Positions 36,424 to 46,323 of a stretch of DNA of 64,000 nt are shown one piece after another. The DNA is from Clostridium ljungdahlii (GTDB taxonomy: Bacteria > Bacillota > Clostridia > Clostridiales > Clostridiaceae): positions 38,896 through 102,895 of the forward strand of contig NZ_LITT01000013.1 in assembly GCF_001636845.1 (NCBI RefSeq). The letters run 5' to 3'. Position 1 is the stretch's first letter, and each line of letters starts with the position of its first letter. The notes beneath the pieces are model-generated. The model was not told the origin of the DNA. It was given only the letters and a program-made list of their open reading frames with translations, and made no database searches. A program made the position numbers and the translations under genes.

Positions 36424-38562
36424 ATGAATATAAAAGAAGCAATTATAAATTTTATGGAAGAGCAGGCTTATAAGCCTATGAATATAAGGGAATTAGAGGG
36501 TATATTTTCTGTAACAAAGGCTGAAGCAAAAGATTTTAAAAAGGTATTGGATGACTTGGAAAAGGAAGGATTGGTAGTTAAAACACGCAGAAAAAGATAT
36601 GGAATACCGGATAGAATGGGACTTGTAACAGGTAAGTTTCAAGGACATCAAAAAGGATATGGTTTTGTTATACCAGAGAATGAAGGAGCAGATGTATTTG
36701 TCCCATCTTCCTATTTAAATGGTGCCATGAATGGTGATAAAGTGGTAGTAAAAATAACGAAAATGGAAGATAAAGGTAAGAAATGTGAAGGGGAAATTAT
36801 AAGGGTATTGGAAAGAGCCAATAAAGTAGTTATAGGCACGTTTGAGGACAGCACAAATTTTGGATTTGTGGTACCAGAAGAAAAGCGTATATATCAAGAT
36901 ATATTTATACCTAAGGAATGTAGAAAAAATGCCCAAACAGGTGATGTGGTGGTTGCAGAAATAACTGAGTGGCCTGAAAAAAGAAGAAATCCAGAGGGGA
37001 AGATAATAAACATATTAGGCAAAAAAGGAGAAAAGGGCATAGATATATTGACTATAATAAAAAAGAATAACTTACCTGAAGAGTTTCCTATAAAGGTTCA
37101 GCAATATGTTGAAAATATACCTGAAGAAATTCCAAAGGATGAGTATGATAGGAGAACTGACTTAAGAGATTTACTTACGGTTACAATAGATGGAGAAGAT
37201 GCTAAGGATCTAGATGATGCCGTATCCTTAAGTAAATTGCCTAATGGAAATTACTCCCTAGGTGTCCATATAGCTGATGTATCCAACTATGTAAGGGAGA
37301 AAAATCCATTAGATAAAGAGGCATTAAAGAGAGGGACTTCTGTTTACCTTATAGATAGGGTTATACCTATGCTTCCTAAGAAACTTTCAAATGGTATTTG
37401 TAGTTTAAACCCTAATACGGATAGATTAACATTGAGTTGTCTCATGGAAATAGATAAAACTGGGAAAGTAGTACAGCATAATGTTGTGGAAAGTGTAATT
37501 AGAAGCAATGAGAGGATGACCTATACTGACGTAACAAAAATACTAAGAGATAAAGATGCTGAGACTATGGAAAAGTACAGTTATTTAGTGGATACATTTA
37601 ATTTGATGGAAGAGCTGTGTAAAATTTTAAATAAAAGGAGAATGACAAGAGGAGCTATAGATTTTGACTTTCAAGAATGCAAGATAATTTTAGATGACTT
37701 AGGTGTGCCTGTAAAGATTGAGCCTTATGAAAGGGGAATATCTAACAGGATAATAGAAGAGTTTATGTTGGTGTGTAATGAAACTATAGCCGAGCATATG
37801 TTTTGGACCAATTTACCTTTTGTATATAGGATACATGAAGACCCTGATGAAGAAAAATTAATGCATTTTAATGAGTTTGTACATAATTTGGGATATGTGA
37901 TAAAATGGGGGCAGGAAGTCCATCCTAAAGCACTACAGGATATTATAGAAAAAGTAAAGGGTAAAAAAGAAGAAATTGTGGTGAGTACTTTGTTGCTCCG
38001 TTCTATGAAACAGGCCAGATATTCATCGGAGTGTGTGGGCCATTTTGGACTGGCAGCTAGATACTACTGTCATTTTACATCGCCTATAAGAAGATACCCT
38101 GACTTAATTATTCATAGAATTATTAAAGAATTTATAAACGGCAGGTTAACTGATAATAGAATAAAAACATTGGTAAAAGAAGTAGACTATGCTGCAAAAC
38201 AATCTTCTGAAATGGAAAGAGTTGCTCAAGACGCTGAAAGAGAAGTAGATGATCTTAAAAAGGCGGAATATATGAGTAAAAGAATTGGGGAAGAATTTGA
38301 AGGAATAATATCTTCAGTTACTAATTTCGGAATGTTTGTAGAACTTCCAAATACTATAGAAGGATTAGTTCACATGAGTACTTTGGAAGATGACTATTAT
38401 GTATATGATGAAAAACATTTAAGCCTTGTAGGGGAGAGAAACAGAAACATTTATAAATTAGGTGATGAGATAAAAATTCGAGTATTAAAAGTTGATATGT
38501 TCGCTCATGAGATATATTTTGAAGTTGTAAAGGAAATAGATGATGAAGAAAATGGGGACTAG
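36424..38562 (+). CDS. rnr: Ribonuclease R
   Basis: 712 residues. Order: N-terminal winged HTH (1-65), two OB cold-shock domains (about 70-215), the RNB exonuclease core with DGEDAKDLDDAVSL (catalytic Asp cluster, about 255-268) and HFTSPIRRYPDLIIHR, and a C-terminal S1 domain (about 620-700, GIISSVTNFGMFVELPN). It degrades structured RNA 3' to 5' and works with tmRNA-SmpB in trans-translation, fitting its position before smpB. The usual Lys-rich tail is short here. Confidence 0.97.
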   Translation: MNIKEAIINFMEEQAYKPMNIRELEGIFSVTKAEAKDFKKVLDDLEKEGLVVKTRRKRYGIPDRMGLVTGKFQGHQKGYGFVIPENEGADVFVPSSYLNGAMNGDKVVVKITKMEDKGKKCEGEIIRVLERANKVVIGTFEDSTNFGFVVPEEKRIYQDIFIPKECRKNAQTGDVVVAEITEWPEKRRNPEGKIINILGKKGEKGIDILTIIKKNNLPEEFPIKVQQYVENIPEEIPKDEYDRRTDLRDLLTVTIDGEDAKDLDDAVSLSKLPNGNYSLGVHIADVSNYVREKNPLDKEALKRGTSVYLIDRVIPMLPKKLSNGICSLNPNTDRLTLSCLMEIDKTGKVVQHNVVESVIRSNERMTYTDVTKILRDKDAETMEKYSYLVDTFNLMEELCKILNKRRMTRGAIDFDFQECKIILDDLGVPVKIEPYERGISNRIIEEFMLVCNETIAEHMFWTNLPFVYRIHEDPDEEKLMHFNEFVHNLGYVIKWGQEVHPKALQDIIEKVKGKKEEIVVSTLLLRSMKQARYSSECVGHFGLAARYYCHFTSPIRRYPDLIIHRIIKEFINGRLTDNRIKTLVKEVDYAAKQSSEMERVAQDAEREVDDLKKAEYMSKRIGEEFEGIISSVTNFGMFVELPNTIEGLVHMSTLEDDYYVYDEKHLSLVGERNRNIYKLGDEIKIRVLKVDMFAHEIYFEVVKEIDDEENGD

Positions 38563-38595
38563 GTAAACAGACGTTATGAAAGGGGATGGGATGCT

Positions 38596-39069
38596 TTGGC
38601 TAATAAAAAGTCTAGTAATAAGACTCTTGCAGAAAATAGAAAGGCAAGGCATGATTATTTTATTGAAGAATCTATGGAAGCAGGAATAGAACTGGTTGGA
38701 ACAGAGGTTAAATCTATAAGAGCAGGTAAATGTAACTTAAAAGATAGCTATGCTGAAATAAGAAATGGTGAAATATTTATATGTAATATGCATATTAGTC
38801 CTTATGAACAAGGAAATATTTTTAATAAGGATCCCTTAAGAAATAGAAAATTACTTCTTCATAAAAATGAGATAATTAAATTGCAGCAATATACAGCCCA
38901 ACAGGGATATACTCTTGTGCCAATGTCTCTTTACCTTAAATATGGTAGGGTAAAAGTAAACTTAGCAGTAGCAAAGGGAAAGAAAAATTATGATAAAAGA
39001 AATACAATGCTGGAGAGAGCGGCTAAAAGAGATATAGATAGACAAATGAAAGAGAGATCTAAATACTAA
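38596..39069 (+). CDS. smpB: SsrA-binding protein
   Basis: 157 residues. SmpB core with [40 protein letters not shown] and the C-terminal tail [20 protein letters not shown]. It delivers tmRNA to stalled ribosomes. It starts with TTG after AGGGGATGGG. No ssrA gene follows in this window. Confidence 0.97.
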   Translation: MANKKSSNKTLAENRKARHDYFIEESMEAGIELVGTEVKSIRAGKCNLKDSYAEIRNGEIFICNMHISPYEQGNIFNKDPLRNRKLLLHKNEIIKLQQYTAQQGYTLVPMSLYLKYGRVKVNLAVAKGKKNYDKRNTMLERAAKRDIDRQMKERSKY

Positions 39070-39073
39070 ACAA

Positions 39074-39104
39074 GGAGCTATTTCATTATGAAATAGCTCC
39101 CATT
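39074..39104. terminator. Bidirectional terminator
   Basis: GGAGCTATTTC, ATTAT loop, GAAATAGCTCC between the convergent smpB and YhaM-like genes. Confidence 0.8.
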
Positions 39105-39106
39105 TA

Positions 39107-40009
39107 TTATAAGTATAATTTTGTTTGAATTCTTCTATCAAATTCTGACCAATTATCAGGTTCAGTTTCATCCTTTATCTGACAGATCTTATTCATAGTA
39201 GCATCTATGGAATCAGCATAGTTAACTATAAATGATTCTTCAGTTTTCATTTCTCTTGGAGAACCAAATTCAAGTTTCCCATGATGCTGAACAACACATC
39301 CTTTTATTCTCATTATAAAATCCTCTGAATACAGTGTAGGATTTTCTCTAATAGCTTTATCTAGTAACTCTACCCCAATAACAATATGACCTTCCATTTC
39401 TCCTCTAAGAGTATATTTAAAAGGGCCATCATAATACAATTCATAAACCTTTCCAATGTCGTGGAGTTTTGCTGCTAGCATTGCCATTTCTTTTCTCCGG
39501 CATTGATACCTTTCACAAAGCACAGCAGTTAAATACATAACGTTCAAGGTGTGTTCCGCAAGGCCTCCTATATAATTATGATGCATGGAAACACCACCTA
39601 TTCCTCTCTTAAATTTATCTAGAAATAGTTCATCTTTAAAGAAATAGTCATTTAAAGTTCTAGCTTCTTTTGAAATAATATATTTATTTGTATACAGTTC
39701 AATTTCCTCCATAATATCTTCGATAGGTCTTTTTACTGTTGGAAGATAATCTGAAACATTATAATCGGAAACTAATTTATAGTTCTTTATATCTAGAATA
39801 TTATCTTTAATTCCTTCAGCCTCGAGTACTGTTCCCTGTGTAATATTTTCATTTATATTTGGCATATTAGCTTTTATTTCTCCACTTTTATCAGCTAATA
39901 TACATACAATCTTAGAAGCATCTTTAAATATTATTTTCATTACCATTAATGATAGTTTTACATTATGTCCATTTTCTATATTACTTAAAAAAAGTTCTTT
40001 TTTATTCAT
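39107..40009 (-). CDS. YhaM-like 3'-5' exoribonuclease (OB fold plus HD domain)
   Basis: About 300 residues. The N-terminal OB-fold nucleic-acid binding domain (10-90, ILADKSGEIKANMPN) is followed by an HD phosphohydrolase domain with GGLAEHTLNVMYL, AAKLHDIGKVYEL and VVQHHGKLEFG. This pairing is that of YhaM/Cbf1, a Mn-dependent 3'-5' RNA and ssDNA exonuclease. The ATG at 40009 has GGAGG 5 nt before it. The TTG at 40021 is upstream of that site. Confidence 0.88.
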   Translation of the reverse strand: MNKKELFLSNIENGHNVKLSLMVMKIIFKDASKIVCILADKSGEIKANMPNINENITQGTVLEAEGIKDNILDIKNYKLVSDYNVSDYLPTVKRPIEDIMEEIELYTNKYIISKEARTLNDYFFKDELFLDKFKRGIGGVSMHHNYIGGLAEHTLNVMYLTAVLCERYQCRRKEMAMLAAKLHDIGKVYELYYDGPFKYTLRGEMEGHIVIGVELLDKAIRENPTLYSEDFIMRIKGCVVQHHGKLEFGSPREMKTEESFIVNYADSIDATMNKICQIKDETEPDNWSEFDRRIQTKLYL

Positions 40010-40098
40010 ATGTTCCTCCAAATCAAATCTATTTTCTAAATGTAGTATATGTAAAAAATTTATTTATATCAAGTAATTCCTAGCTGAAATATGAGATT

Positions 40099-40599
40099 TT
40101 ACTTATTTAATATTTTTTCATAGCAGTAAAATGATTTTTCTTTTCCATTAAAGTGCATTTCACCAACAAGGTTATAGCTAAATTTTTTTAATAGTGTCCT
40201 CATTTTTGAATTTACCGAATAAGTATCTGTTTTTAAATATCTTATATTATTTTTTAGAGCAAGGTCTTCTGTAAATTTCATTAATTCAGTGGCAATGCCA
40301 CATCTTCTATGATTAGGATTAACTGACATTCTATGAAGAACCAAACAATCTTCATTTAATGACCAATTTAATCCACTATATTCAGTTGGTTCTATTTTAT
40401 TTATGCACAGGAAGCCAACTAATTTTTCATTTCTTTCTATTACAAATAAATTGTTATTTTCAATATCATCAATAAAATCTTTTTTTTGAGGGTAATTTTC
40501 ATCCCATTGAGTATTGTTGTAAGTACGCATTTCTGCGATAGTTTGTCTTATAATTTCCATAATATCTTTTATATCTTCCATAATTGCTTTTCTTATCAT
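40099..40599 (-). CDS. GNAT family N-acetyltransferase
   Basis: About 166 residues, one GNAT domain. The acetyl-CoA site is in LHRMSVNPNHRRCGIATELM (R-R-x-G-I-A). GFLCINK precedes it and DTYSVNSKMRTLLKKFSYN follows. The substrate is unknown. It starts 13 bp after the marR stop, so it is probably in one operon with it under MarR control. Confidence 0.88.
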   Translation of the reverse strand: MIRKAIMEDIKDIMEIIRQTIAEMRTYNNTQWDENYPQKKDFIDDIENNNLFVIERNEKLVGFLCINKIEPTEYSGLNWSLNEDCLVLHRMSVNPNHRRCGIATELMKFTEDLALKNNIRYLKTDTYSVNSKMRTLLKKFSYNLVGEMHFNGKEKSFYCYEKILNK

Positions 40600-40611
40600 A
40601 ATCAATCACTC

Positions 40612-41061
40612 CTAAGAATTTTTTATTTCTTTCCAATGATTTTCAATATTCTCTCTCATTTTTTTAACTAATTTATAGGCAAATTCTTTTTCTTCCTTGC
40701 TGAAGTTATGGAAACAAATTTGTATATGCTTGTTTTCTTCCTCAATGATAAGTTGGTATATATCTAATGCCTTTTCCTTTGGATAAAGTCTCCACATTCT
40801 TTTATCAATATCATCTTTTCTTTTATTTATATATCCAGCCTCGATAAGTTTCTGTACGGCTTTTGTTGTTGTAGTTTTATCTACTTTTAAGAGATTCGAT
40901 AAGTCAATTTGATTAATTCCAGCATTTTCACATATTCTTGTTAAAAATGTAAATTGACCTTTTTGAAGATTTATTTCTTTAAATTTCAAGTCACTTATAG
41001 ACTGGACACAGCGGGATACCCCCCCTATTTCTCTTAGTATCTGACTATGTAAGCTTTCCAT
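40612..41061 (-). CDS. MarR family transcriptional regulator
   Basis: 149 residues. The winged HTH has NQIDLSNLLKVDKTTTTKAV, then the wing QKLIEAGYINKRKDDIDKRM. GGRY-type RISRCVQ-like helices at both ends form the dimer. It probably represses itself and the GNAT gene through the twin dyads at 41085 and 41126. Confidence 0.9.
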   Translation of the reverse strand: MESLHSQILREIGGVSRCVQSISDLKFKEINLQKGQFTFLTRICENAGINQIDLSNLLKVDKTTTTKAVQKLIEAGYINKRKDDIDKRMWRLYPKEKALDIYQLIIEEENKHIQICFHNFSKEEKEFAYKLVKKMRENIENHWKEIKNS

Positions 41062-41084
41062 AACCTTTCACCTCCTTAAACACT

Positions 41085-41141
41085 AGTTGAACTTTCAACT
41101 ACATTATATAATAATAGCACATAAAAGTTGAACTTTCAACT
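41085..41141. promoter_or_regulatory. Twin MarR operators around the marR promoter
   Basis: AGTTGAACTTTCAACT occurs twice, at 41085-41100 and 41126-41141, identical in all 16 bases. The minus-strand -10 TATAAT (41103-41108) lies between them. Confidence 0.85.
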
Positions 41142-41145
41142 GTAT

Positions 41146-42258
41146 TTATTTGCTTTTTATCATATGTAATCTTTTTTTTATGACTAGGACAAAGAAAAGT
41201 AATAAAGGTATTCCGAAGTCAACTGGAATGGAAAAATACTGCCATACATGCTCTCTTAAATTTAAAAATAACACTCTGTCATGACCTAGATAAAATGTAA
41301 CAATTATCATTGTTAAGGCAAAAACAATAACAATAAATGGATTTCTCTTTTTTATTCCAGTAGTTTGCATAAAGGCAGTTAAAGAACAGCTTGCTAGAAT
41401 TCCTGCCTGAGTCATTATACTCCAATACCACAGGGCAACCATAAAGGATTCAAAACGGTGGAGATATTGGGTTATTTGAATGGATCTTACAAAATCCATA
41501 CTGGCAACACGCATTAAGGCTACTACATGAGGGCCCATAACCATCAATTCTACAATAAAATAAAAGATAAAAAAAGAACCTCCAATGAGCAAACCAGAAG
41601 CCGCAGACCCAAAAGCTTTTTTTTGGTCATGAACTATTGGAAGAATCATTGCTATAAGTGTTTGGGATATGCCTATAAATGTATCAGTTCTTAAAGTGGA
41701 TTTAAATACATTAGCAACTCCTGAATCAAAAAAAGGTGCAATTCTGTTAATATCTATTTCACCTAGAGAAGCCATGAGAACGAGAAAATAAAAAATTATG
41801 CCTGCTCCAAAAGCAATAACAGCTGTTCTCCCAATGACTTCAGGGCCTTTCCATACTAAATAGAATATTACCAAAACATGCATTGTAGTTACTACTAAAA
41901 AAGGCGTTTGTGGCAGTAGAAAGTCAGTGAGATGATGGACGTACATTGATATTGAACTAGAAGACATGATAAAAAAGTACAGTGTAAGTATTATTCCTAG
42001 AACTTTTCCTAATACACGACCTAACAAGTTTTGAGCATATTGTACAATTGTTTTGTCTGGAAAACTTTGCCCTATATAAACAATGAGAAGAGCAAAGGGT
42101 ATTATAGTAAGTACACCTATAATACCACTTATCCACATATCCCGGCCTACTTCTCTAGCTAAAATGCCACTTGCGTAGTTGATTGTTGCAGGCCACATAA
42201 TGCAAATTAGAATATCTCTAAACTGGTTGTTGCTAATGGTTTCTTTTTTTTGCATCAT
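41146..42258 (-). CDS. Spore germination permease (GerAB/GerKB family)
   Basis: 370 residues with about ten membrane helices of the APC superfamily, beginning ISNNQFRDILICIMWPATIN. It is the membrane receptor subunit that binds the germinant in spores (GerAB type). It follows the GerAC gene by 21 bp. Last of the three-gene A-C-B operon. Confidence 0.93.
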   Translation of the reverse strand: MMQKKETISNNQFRDILICIMWPATINYASGILAREVGRDMWISGIIGVLTIIPFALLIVYIGQSFPDKTIVQYAQNLLGRVLGKVLGIILTLYFFIMSSSSISMYVHHLTDFLLPQTPFLVVTTMHVLVIFYLVWKGPEVIGRTAVIAFGAGIIFYFLVLMASLGEIDINRIAPFFDSGVANVFKSTLRTDTFIGISQTLIAMILPIVHDQKKAFGSAASGLLIGGSFFIFYFIVELMVMGPHVVALMRVASMDFVRSIQITQYLHRFESFMVALWYWSIMTQAGILASCSLTAFMQTTGIKKRNPFIVIVFALTMIIVTFYLGHDRVLFLNLREHVWQYFSIPVDFGIPLLLFFVLVIKKRLHMIKSK

Positions 42259-42279
42259 AGTACTCCTTTATTCTATATA

Positions 42280-43440
42280 TTACTTCTGTATTTTTATTGG
42301 CTCTAGGGGCTTTGCCAATGATACATGATGAATAGTTACTTTGGCAGCTATGTTAACTTTGCTATCTTTAAAAATTTGATCCCATTTCGGAGATATTTGA
42401 TTCCACTCCTTTTTATGCTGTCTGTGTAGTGTAGAACTTAAACCGGGAAAATCTATTTGTATATCTTTTGCTGTTAGTATTGTAGATTGGATGTCTTTGC
42501 AAATAGATTTTTCCAGTGAGTTTTTCAGTTTGCTTAGTTTTTCCATATCGTTAAAGTTGGTGAGACATGATTGTTCGGTAATGGTGGCGTCTACTTTAAG
42601 ATTAATTGAAAAATGGGGTACTTCACCATCCAAATAACTTTTGATAGAGGACTTAGATTTTTTAATTTCAAGGGTAATAGGTATACCATCATAAGGACAA
42701 TTTATAACCATTATTGATGAATTCATTTTATTTTTTATCCACAAAAGCCCTCTTGTCTGTTCTTCACTAAGTACAGTGGACACTTTATTGTGGTCAAAAA
42801 CGTATGCACCACTTGTTTTTATAATAGGTTCTGATTTTGATTTGTCAAAAATGATCCTTGAGGTTACTGGACCTACATATGGGTCAAGATAGTCTTCAAT
42901 AAAATCCTTTAACATTATGTCATAAGATTTGCCTGTCAAATTCCTATTTTTAATTATTTTTTCAAGGTATACAGCTGGATCTTTCTCCGTTACAGGAACA
43001 ATATCAAGAATTTTTCCTGCATTTCCCGGGGTAACTGCAACTAGGGTTCTTAAACGAAGCTCAGGATTCCGAGTAAAAAAATCAAATATTTCAAGGGTAT
43101 TGCTCCGCGCCAGTTGCTCACTTATAACTATTATTTTAATATGAGACCAAAAGATACGACGGGAAGATATGGAAGCCATATTACGTATTGCCTCAAAAAT
43201 TGTTTTGCCAGTGCTTGTGATTATCCAGAAGGGTTTATTCTTTTGAGCAATCCCAGAACCTGATGGTGTTTTACTATAAGTTTCCGGACTTGCAATTTGT
43301 GCTGTTACTTTAAATCCGTAGTCTGTTTTATCCAAACCAATGCTTAATACAAAGGCAAGTTCGTCTATTTCTCTGGCATCCCAACAGCCAGTTTGTAGAA
43401 ACGAAAGTATAAGAATTAATCCCAAAGCTATCTTCCTCAT
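42280..43440 (-). CDS. Spore germination lipoprotein, Ger(x)C family
   Basis: 386 residues. A lipoprotein signal with lipobox LQTGC is followed by the family start WDAREIDELAFVLSIGLDK. The C-terminal GerAC domain begins near 205. It is the lipid-anchored subunit of the germinant receptor. The ATG at 43440 has AGGAGAGG 5 nt upstream. A 16-residue in-frame extension to 43488 lacks a ribosome site and would hide the signal peptide. Confidence 0.93.
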   Translation of the reverse strand: MRKIALGLILILSFLQTGCWDAREIDELAFVLSIGLDKTDYGFKVTAQIASPETYSKTPSGSGIAQKNKPFWIITSTGKTIFEAIRNMASISSRRIFWSHIKIIVISEQLARSNTLEIFDFFTRNPELRLRTLVAVTPGNAGKILDIVPVTEKDPAVYLEKIIKNRNLTGKSYDIMLKDFIEDYLDPYVGPVTSRIIFDKSKSEPIIKTSGAYVFDHNKVSTVLSEEQTRGLLWIKNKMNSSIMVINCPYDGIPITLEIKKSKSSIKSYLDGEVPHFSINLKVDATITEQSCLTNFNDMEKLSKLKNSLEKSICKDIQSTILTAKDIQIDFPGLSSTLHRQHKKEWNQISPKWDQIFKDSKVNIAAKVTIHHVSLAKPLEPIKIQK

Positions 43441-43468
43441 CTGCACCTCTCCTTTTTTGAAAACAGAA

Positions 43469-45145
43469 TTAGCTATTATTATCTTCATCCGTAGAATCTG
43501 CTTTTCGCCCTGGTTTCATGTTCGGGGCTTGCTTTATAATGCTTTTACGAGCAATATAACTTGGGAGTCGGTTCATTTTCCACCAATGTTTTCTAAATAC
43601 AGTGTCTTCAACTATACTTTTGTCTGCAGATATAAAAGGTTCCATATAATTTATACCAAAAGAACGCAGGCTGTTTAAGTGAGTAAGGATTATACTTGCT
43701 ACTGCCAGGATACCGGGTAAACCGAGTACAGAAGCCACTATCATTAGGGGAAATCGAAGTAAACGGCTTGAAGACGATGCATTGAAAGCTGGAATGGCAA
43801 AAGAGCTGATACCTGTTAGGGCAACCACGATTACCATAGCTTGTGAAACAATTCCTGCTTGAACTGCAGCCTGACCTATAACAATACCGCCAACTATACT
43901 TACGGCTTGACCTGCCTGCTTTGGCAGGCGAAGGCCTGCCTCTATTAGAACTTCAAAAGTAATTTCCATTATAAAGGCTTCTCCTATGCTGGGAAAAGGG
44001 ACACCCTCACGGGAAGCTGCAATTGATAAGGCCAGTGTAGTGGGTATCATTTCTTGGTGAAAGCTTGTTAAAGCAATGTATAGTGAAGGAAGAAAAATTG
44101 AAACAAAATAAGCAATAATTCGAATGAATCTTGCAAAAGACCCTATAGGAAAACGCTGGTAATAGTCATCTACCGACTGAATAAACTGAACAAAAATTGT
44201 AGGAACCATGAGCACATAAGGAGTTGTATCTACAAGAATAGCCACCCTACCTTCTAAGATTGCCGCAGAAATTTTATCAGGCCTTTCACTGTGTTCTATC
44301 TGAGGAAACATAGATGAAGGGGTATCTTCTATTAATTCTTCAATATAACCACTCTCAAGTATGCCGTCAATTTTAATTCGTCCTAGTCGTTCTCTAACTT
44401 CATCTATTATACCTTCCCTTGCTATTCCTTCAAGATAGGCTATCAATACTGTTGTTTTAGTTTTTGTACCTATTTTAAATGATTCTATCCTTAAGTCAGG
44501 ACTTTTGATATGACGCCTTATTAGAGCAGTATTATTTTCAATGTTTTCTGTAAAACAATCCTTTGGCCCTCTTACCGAGGTTTCACTGGTTGACTCAGAA
44601 ATTGCCCTGTCCTTCCAGCCTGTGCTTCCTACTATAAGAACTTTGTCTATTTTGTCTAACAAAAGAATTGTATTGCCATCAATCAATTCAGTTACTATGT
44701 TATTAATATTAGATTCTTCATTTACGTAGGTACTAGGTAAACCATATTCTTTTATCATTTGAAAAAACTCATTAGTATTTTTTACACTGCCAAATCTGTC
44801 ATTTAACATCAATGCTCCAATAACCTGTTCGTTGATGAGTTCTCTTTCAGCCAGGCCTTTAATAAAAATGACTGCTGCTCTTATTTCAGCATCTGGAGTA
44901 ATAGTAAAATTTCTTACTGTTATGTCACTGGAAAAACCGAGCATTTTTTTTATTATTTCAATATTAGAAGTTAAATCTAAGGAAAGTTTTATTTGTGGAG
45001 GTAAGTTTTTTTCAATTTTTTTATCTTGTTTTTCAATTTTGGATTTTTTAGAATTATGGAAATATTTTAAAATTGACGTAATAAAACCTCCTTTAGAACA
45101 ATTAATTACAGATTTAGTATGTTTAATATGATTAAAATTATTCAC
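43469..45145 (-). CDS. Spore germination protein, GerA family (GerAA/GerKA)
   Basis: 558 residues. A soluble N-terminal region (about 60-300) has DRFGSVKNTNEFFQMIKE and the conserved ILEGRVAILVDTTPYVLMVP. A C-terminal membrane region (about five helices) has ASREGVPFPSIGEAFIME and IVGGIVIGQAAVQAGIVS. First gene of the gerA-C-B receptor operon. GTG start with only a weak AAGAAG ribosome site. No sigma-G promoter could be confirmed by eye upstream. Confidence 0.94.
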   Translation of the reverse strand: MNNFNHIKHTKSVINCSKGGFITSILKYFHNSKKSKIEKQDKKIEKNLPPQIKLSLDLTSNIEIIKKMLGFSSDITVRNFTITPDAEIRAAVIFIKGLAERELINEQVIGALMLNDRFGSVKNTNEFFQMIKEYGLPSTYVNEESNINNIVTELIDGNTILLLDKIDKVLIVGSTGWKDRAISESTSETSVRGPKDCFTENIENNTALIRRHIKSPDLRIESFKIGTKTKTTVLIAYLEGIAREGIIDEVRERLGRIKIDGILESGYIEELIEDTPSSMFPQIEHSERPDKISAAILEGRVAILVDTTPYVLMVPTIFVQFIQSVDDYYQRFPIGSFARFIRIIAYFVSIFLPSLYIALTSFHQEMIPTTLALSIAASREGVPFPSIGEAFIMEITFEVLIEAGLRLPKQAGQAVSIVGGIVIGQAAVQAGIVSQAMVIVVALTGISSFAIPAFNASSSSRLLRFPLMIVASVLGLPGILAVASIILTHLNSLRSFGINYMEPFISADKSIVEDTVFRKHWWKMNRLPSYIARKSIIKQAPNMKPGRKADSTDEDNNS

Positions 45146-45151
45146 ATATGA

Positions 45152-45217
45152 GATGATTCTTCTTGCATGACAGGTTCATCTGTTATTGCAGATGGTGGTA
45201 TTACGGCGGGAGTTTAA
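45152..45217 (+). pseudogene. C-terminal remnant of a short-chain dehydrogenase
   Basis: The plus-strand frame DDSSCMTGSSVIADGGITAG-V-stop is the typical end of SDR proteins (MTGSxxxxDGGxTAG). A stop stands just before it and gerAA begins at 45145 in the other direction. The rest of the SDR gene has been lost. Confidence 0.6.
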
Positions 45218-45260
45218 TAATATTATCTAAAATCAGACTTTAAAAATAAGAAGATATTAT

Positions 45261-45300
45261 AAAAAACTACCGCATACCTGAATTCAACAGGTATGCGGTT
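45261..45300 (-). terminator. Terminator of the lysR transcript
   Basis: ACCGCATACCTG / CAGGTATGCGGT, a 12-bp perfect stem with 7-nt loop. On the minus strand it is followed by T6. Confidence 0.88.
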
Positions 45301-45353
45301 ATTTGTTTTATTATTATGGTGTAGGCAAAGATAATGATTAAAATCCACGCCTG

Positions 45354-46304
45354 TCATTGAATCAAATTTTCATATTTTTCTCTTGCTAGCTTGATAAACT
45401 CCTTTACTGCTTGAGATATATAGCGATTTTTCTGATAGCCGATGGCCAGCGTCCTATGAGTTTTATTATATCTCATATGGTATATGTTAGTACTTGCAAA
45501 GGAGTCTTTATCAAATACTAAATTCTTGTTACTCATTAGAGTTTTAGGATAAAAAGTAATTCCCATCCCTTTTACTGAAAGTGCTAATGCTGTTTCAATA
45601 CTATCTGTTTCTAAAATAATATTAGGTTTTATTTGTTTTTCACTAAACATTTCATCTGCAATAAGCCTAACCATATGTCTTGTGTTAAACATTAAAAAAG
45701 GGCAATCTTTCAATAAAGCTAAATCTACATCTTTTTCAAGTTGTGCTTTAACTTTATCATAGTTGTTAGGAAAGTATTTTACTAATATACTATCTGGAAC
45801 AATCATAAGAACTTCTTCATTACAAAGAGGTATTGTTTCTACATTTTCTACATTGAAAGGTAACATTGCAACTATTAAATCTACATCACCGTTAAGCAAT
45901 GCAAGGTCTAACTCTTTTGAATTACCTTCGAATAAATGCAAATGAATATTAGGAAATTTTTCGCTGTAGTCAGGCAGTATCTCTGGCAAAAATGACAGTC
46001 CTCTTGTAGGGGATATACCAATATATAAGTCACCTCGTTTAAAATCTTTGATATCAGACAGCTCTTTTAGAGACTGTTTTTTTAAGTTCAATATTTTTAT
46101 AGTGTTTTTTGCCAGACTTTTTCCTTCTGATGTCAATGTTAAAGGTGAGGTGCGATTAAATAATGTCACATTTAAGTCAAGCTCTAACTTTGAAATATGA
46201 GAACTTAATGATTGTTGAGAGATAAACAGCCTTTTTGCTGCCTTAGTAAAATTTAATTCTTCTGATGCAACTAAAAAGTATTCTAAATTAAGAAAATTTA
46301 TCAT
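45354..46304 (-). CDS. LysR family transcriptional regulator
   Basis: 316 residues. N-terminal HTH with FTKAAKRLFISQQSLSSHIS (about 18-37), then the linker helix and a periplasmic-binding-like effector domain from about 90. It follows the Fe-alcohol dehydrogenase gene by 19 bp on the same strand, so it is probably the third gene of the alsS unit. It is the candidate regulator of the dyad upstream of alsS. Confidence 0.93.
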   Translation of the reverse strand: MINFLNLEYFLVASEELNFTKAAKRLFISQQSLSSHISKLELDLNVTLFNRTSPLTLTSEGKSLAKNTIKILNLKKQSLKELSDIKDFKRGDLYIGISPTRGLSFLPEILPDYSEKFPNIHLHLFEGNSKELDLALLNGDVDLIVAMLPFNVENVETIPLCNEEVLMIVPDSILVKYFPNNYDKVKAQLEKDVDLALLKDCPFLMFNTRHMVRLIADEMFSEKQIKPNIILETDSIETALALSVKGMGITFYPKTLMSNKNLVFDKDSFASTNIYHMRYNKTHRTLAIGYQKNRYISQAVKEFIKLAREKYENLIQ

Positions 46305-46323
46305 AATTTAAATCCACTCTACT

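Noticed and set aside
39061..39107. ssrA (tmRNA) after smpB
   Set aside because: Only a short bidirectional terminator separates smpB from the convergent YhaM-like gene. There is no room for a tmRNA.
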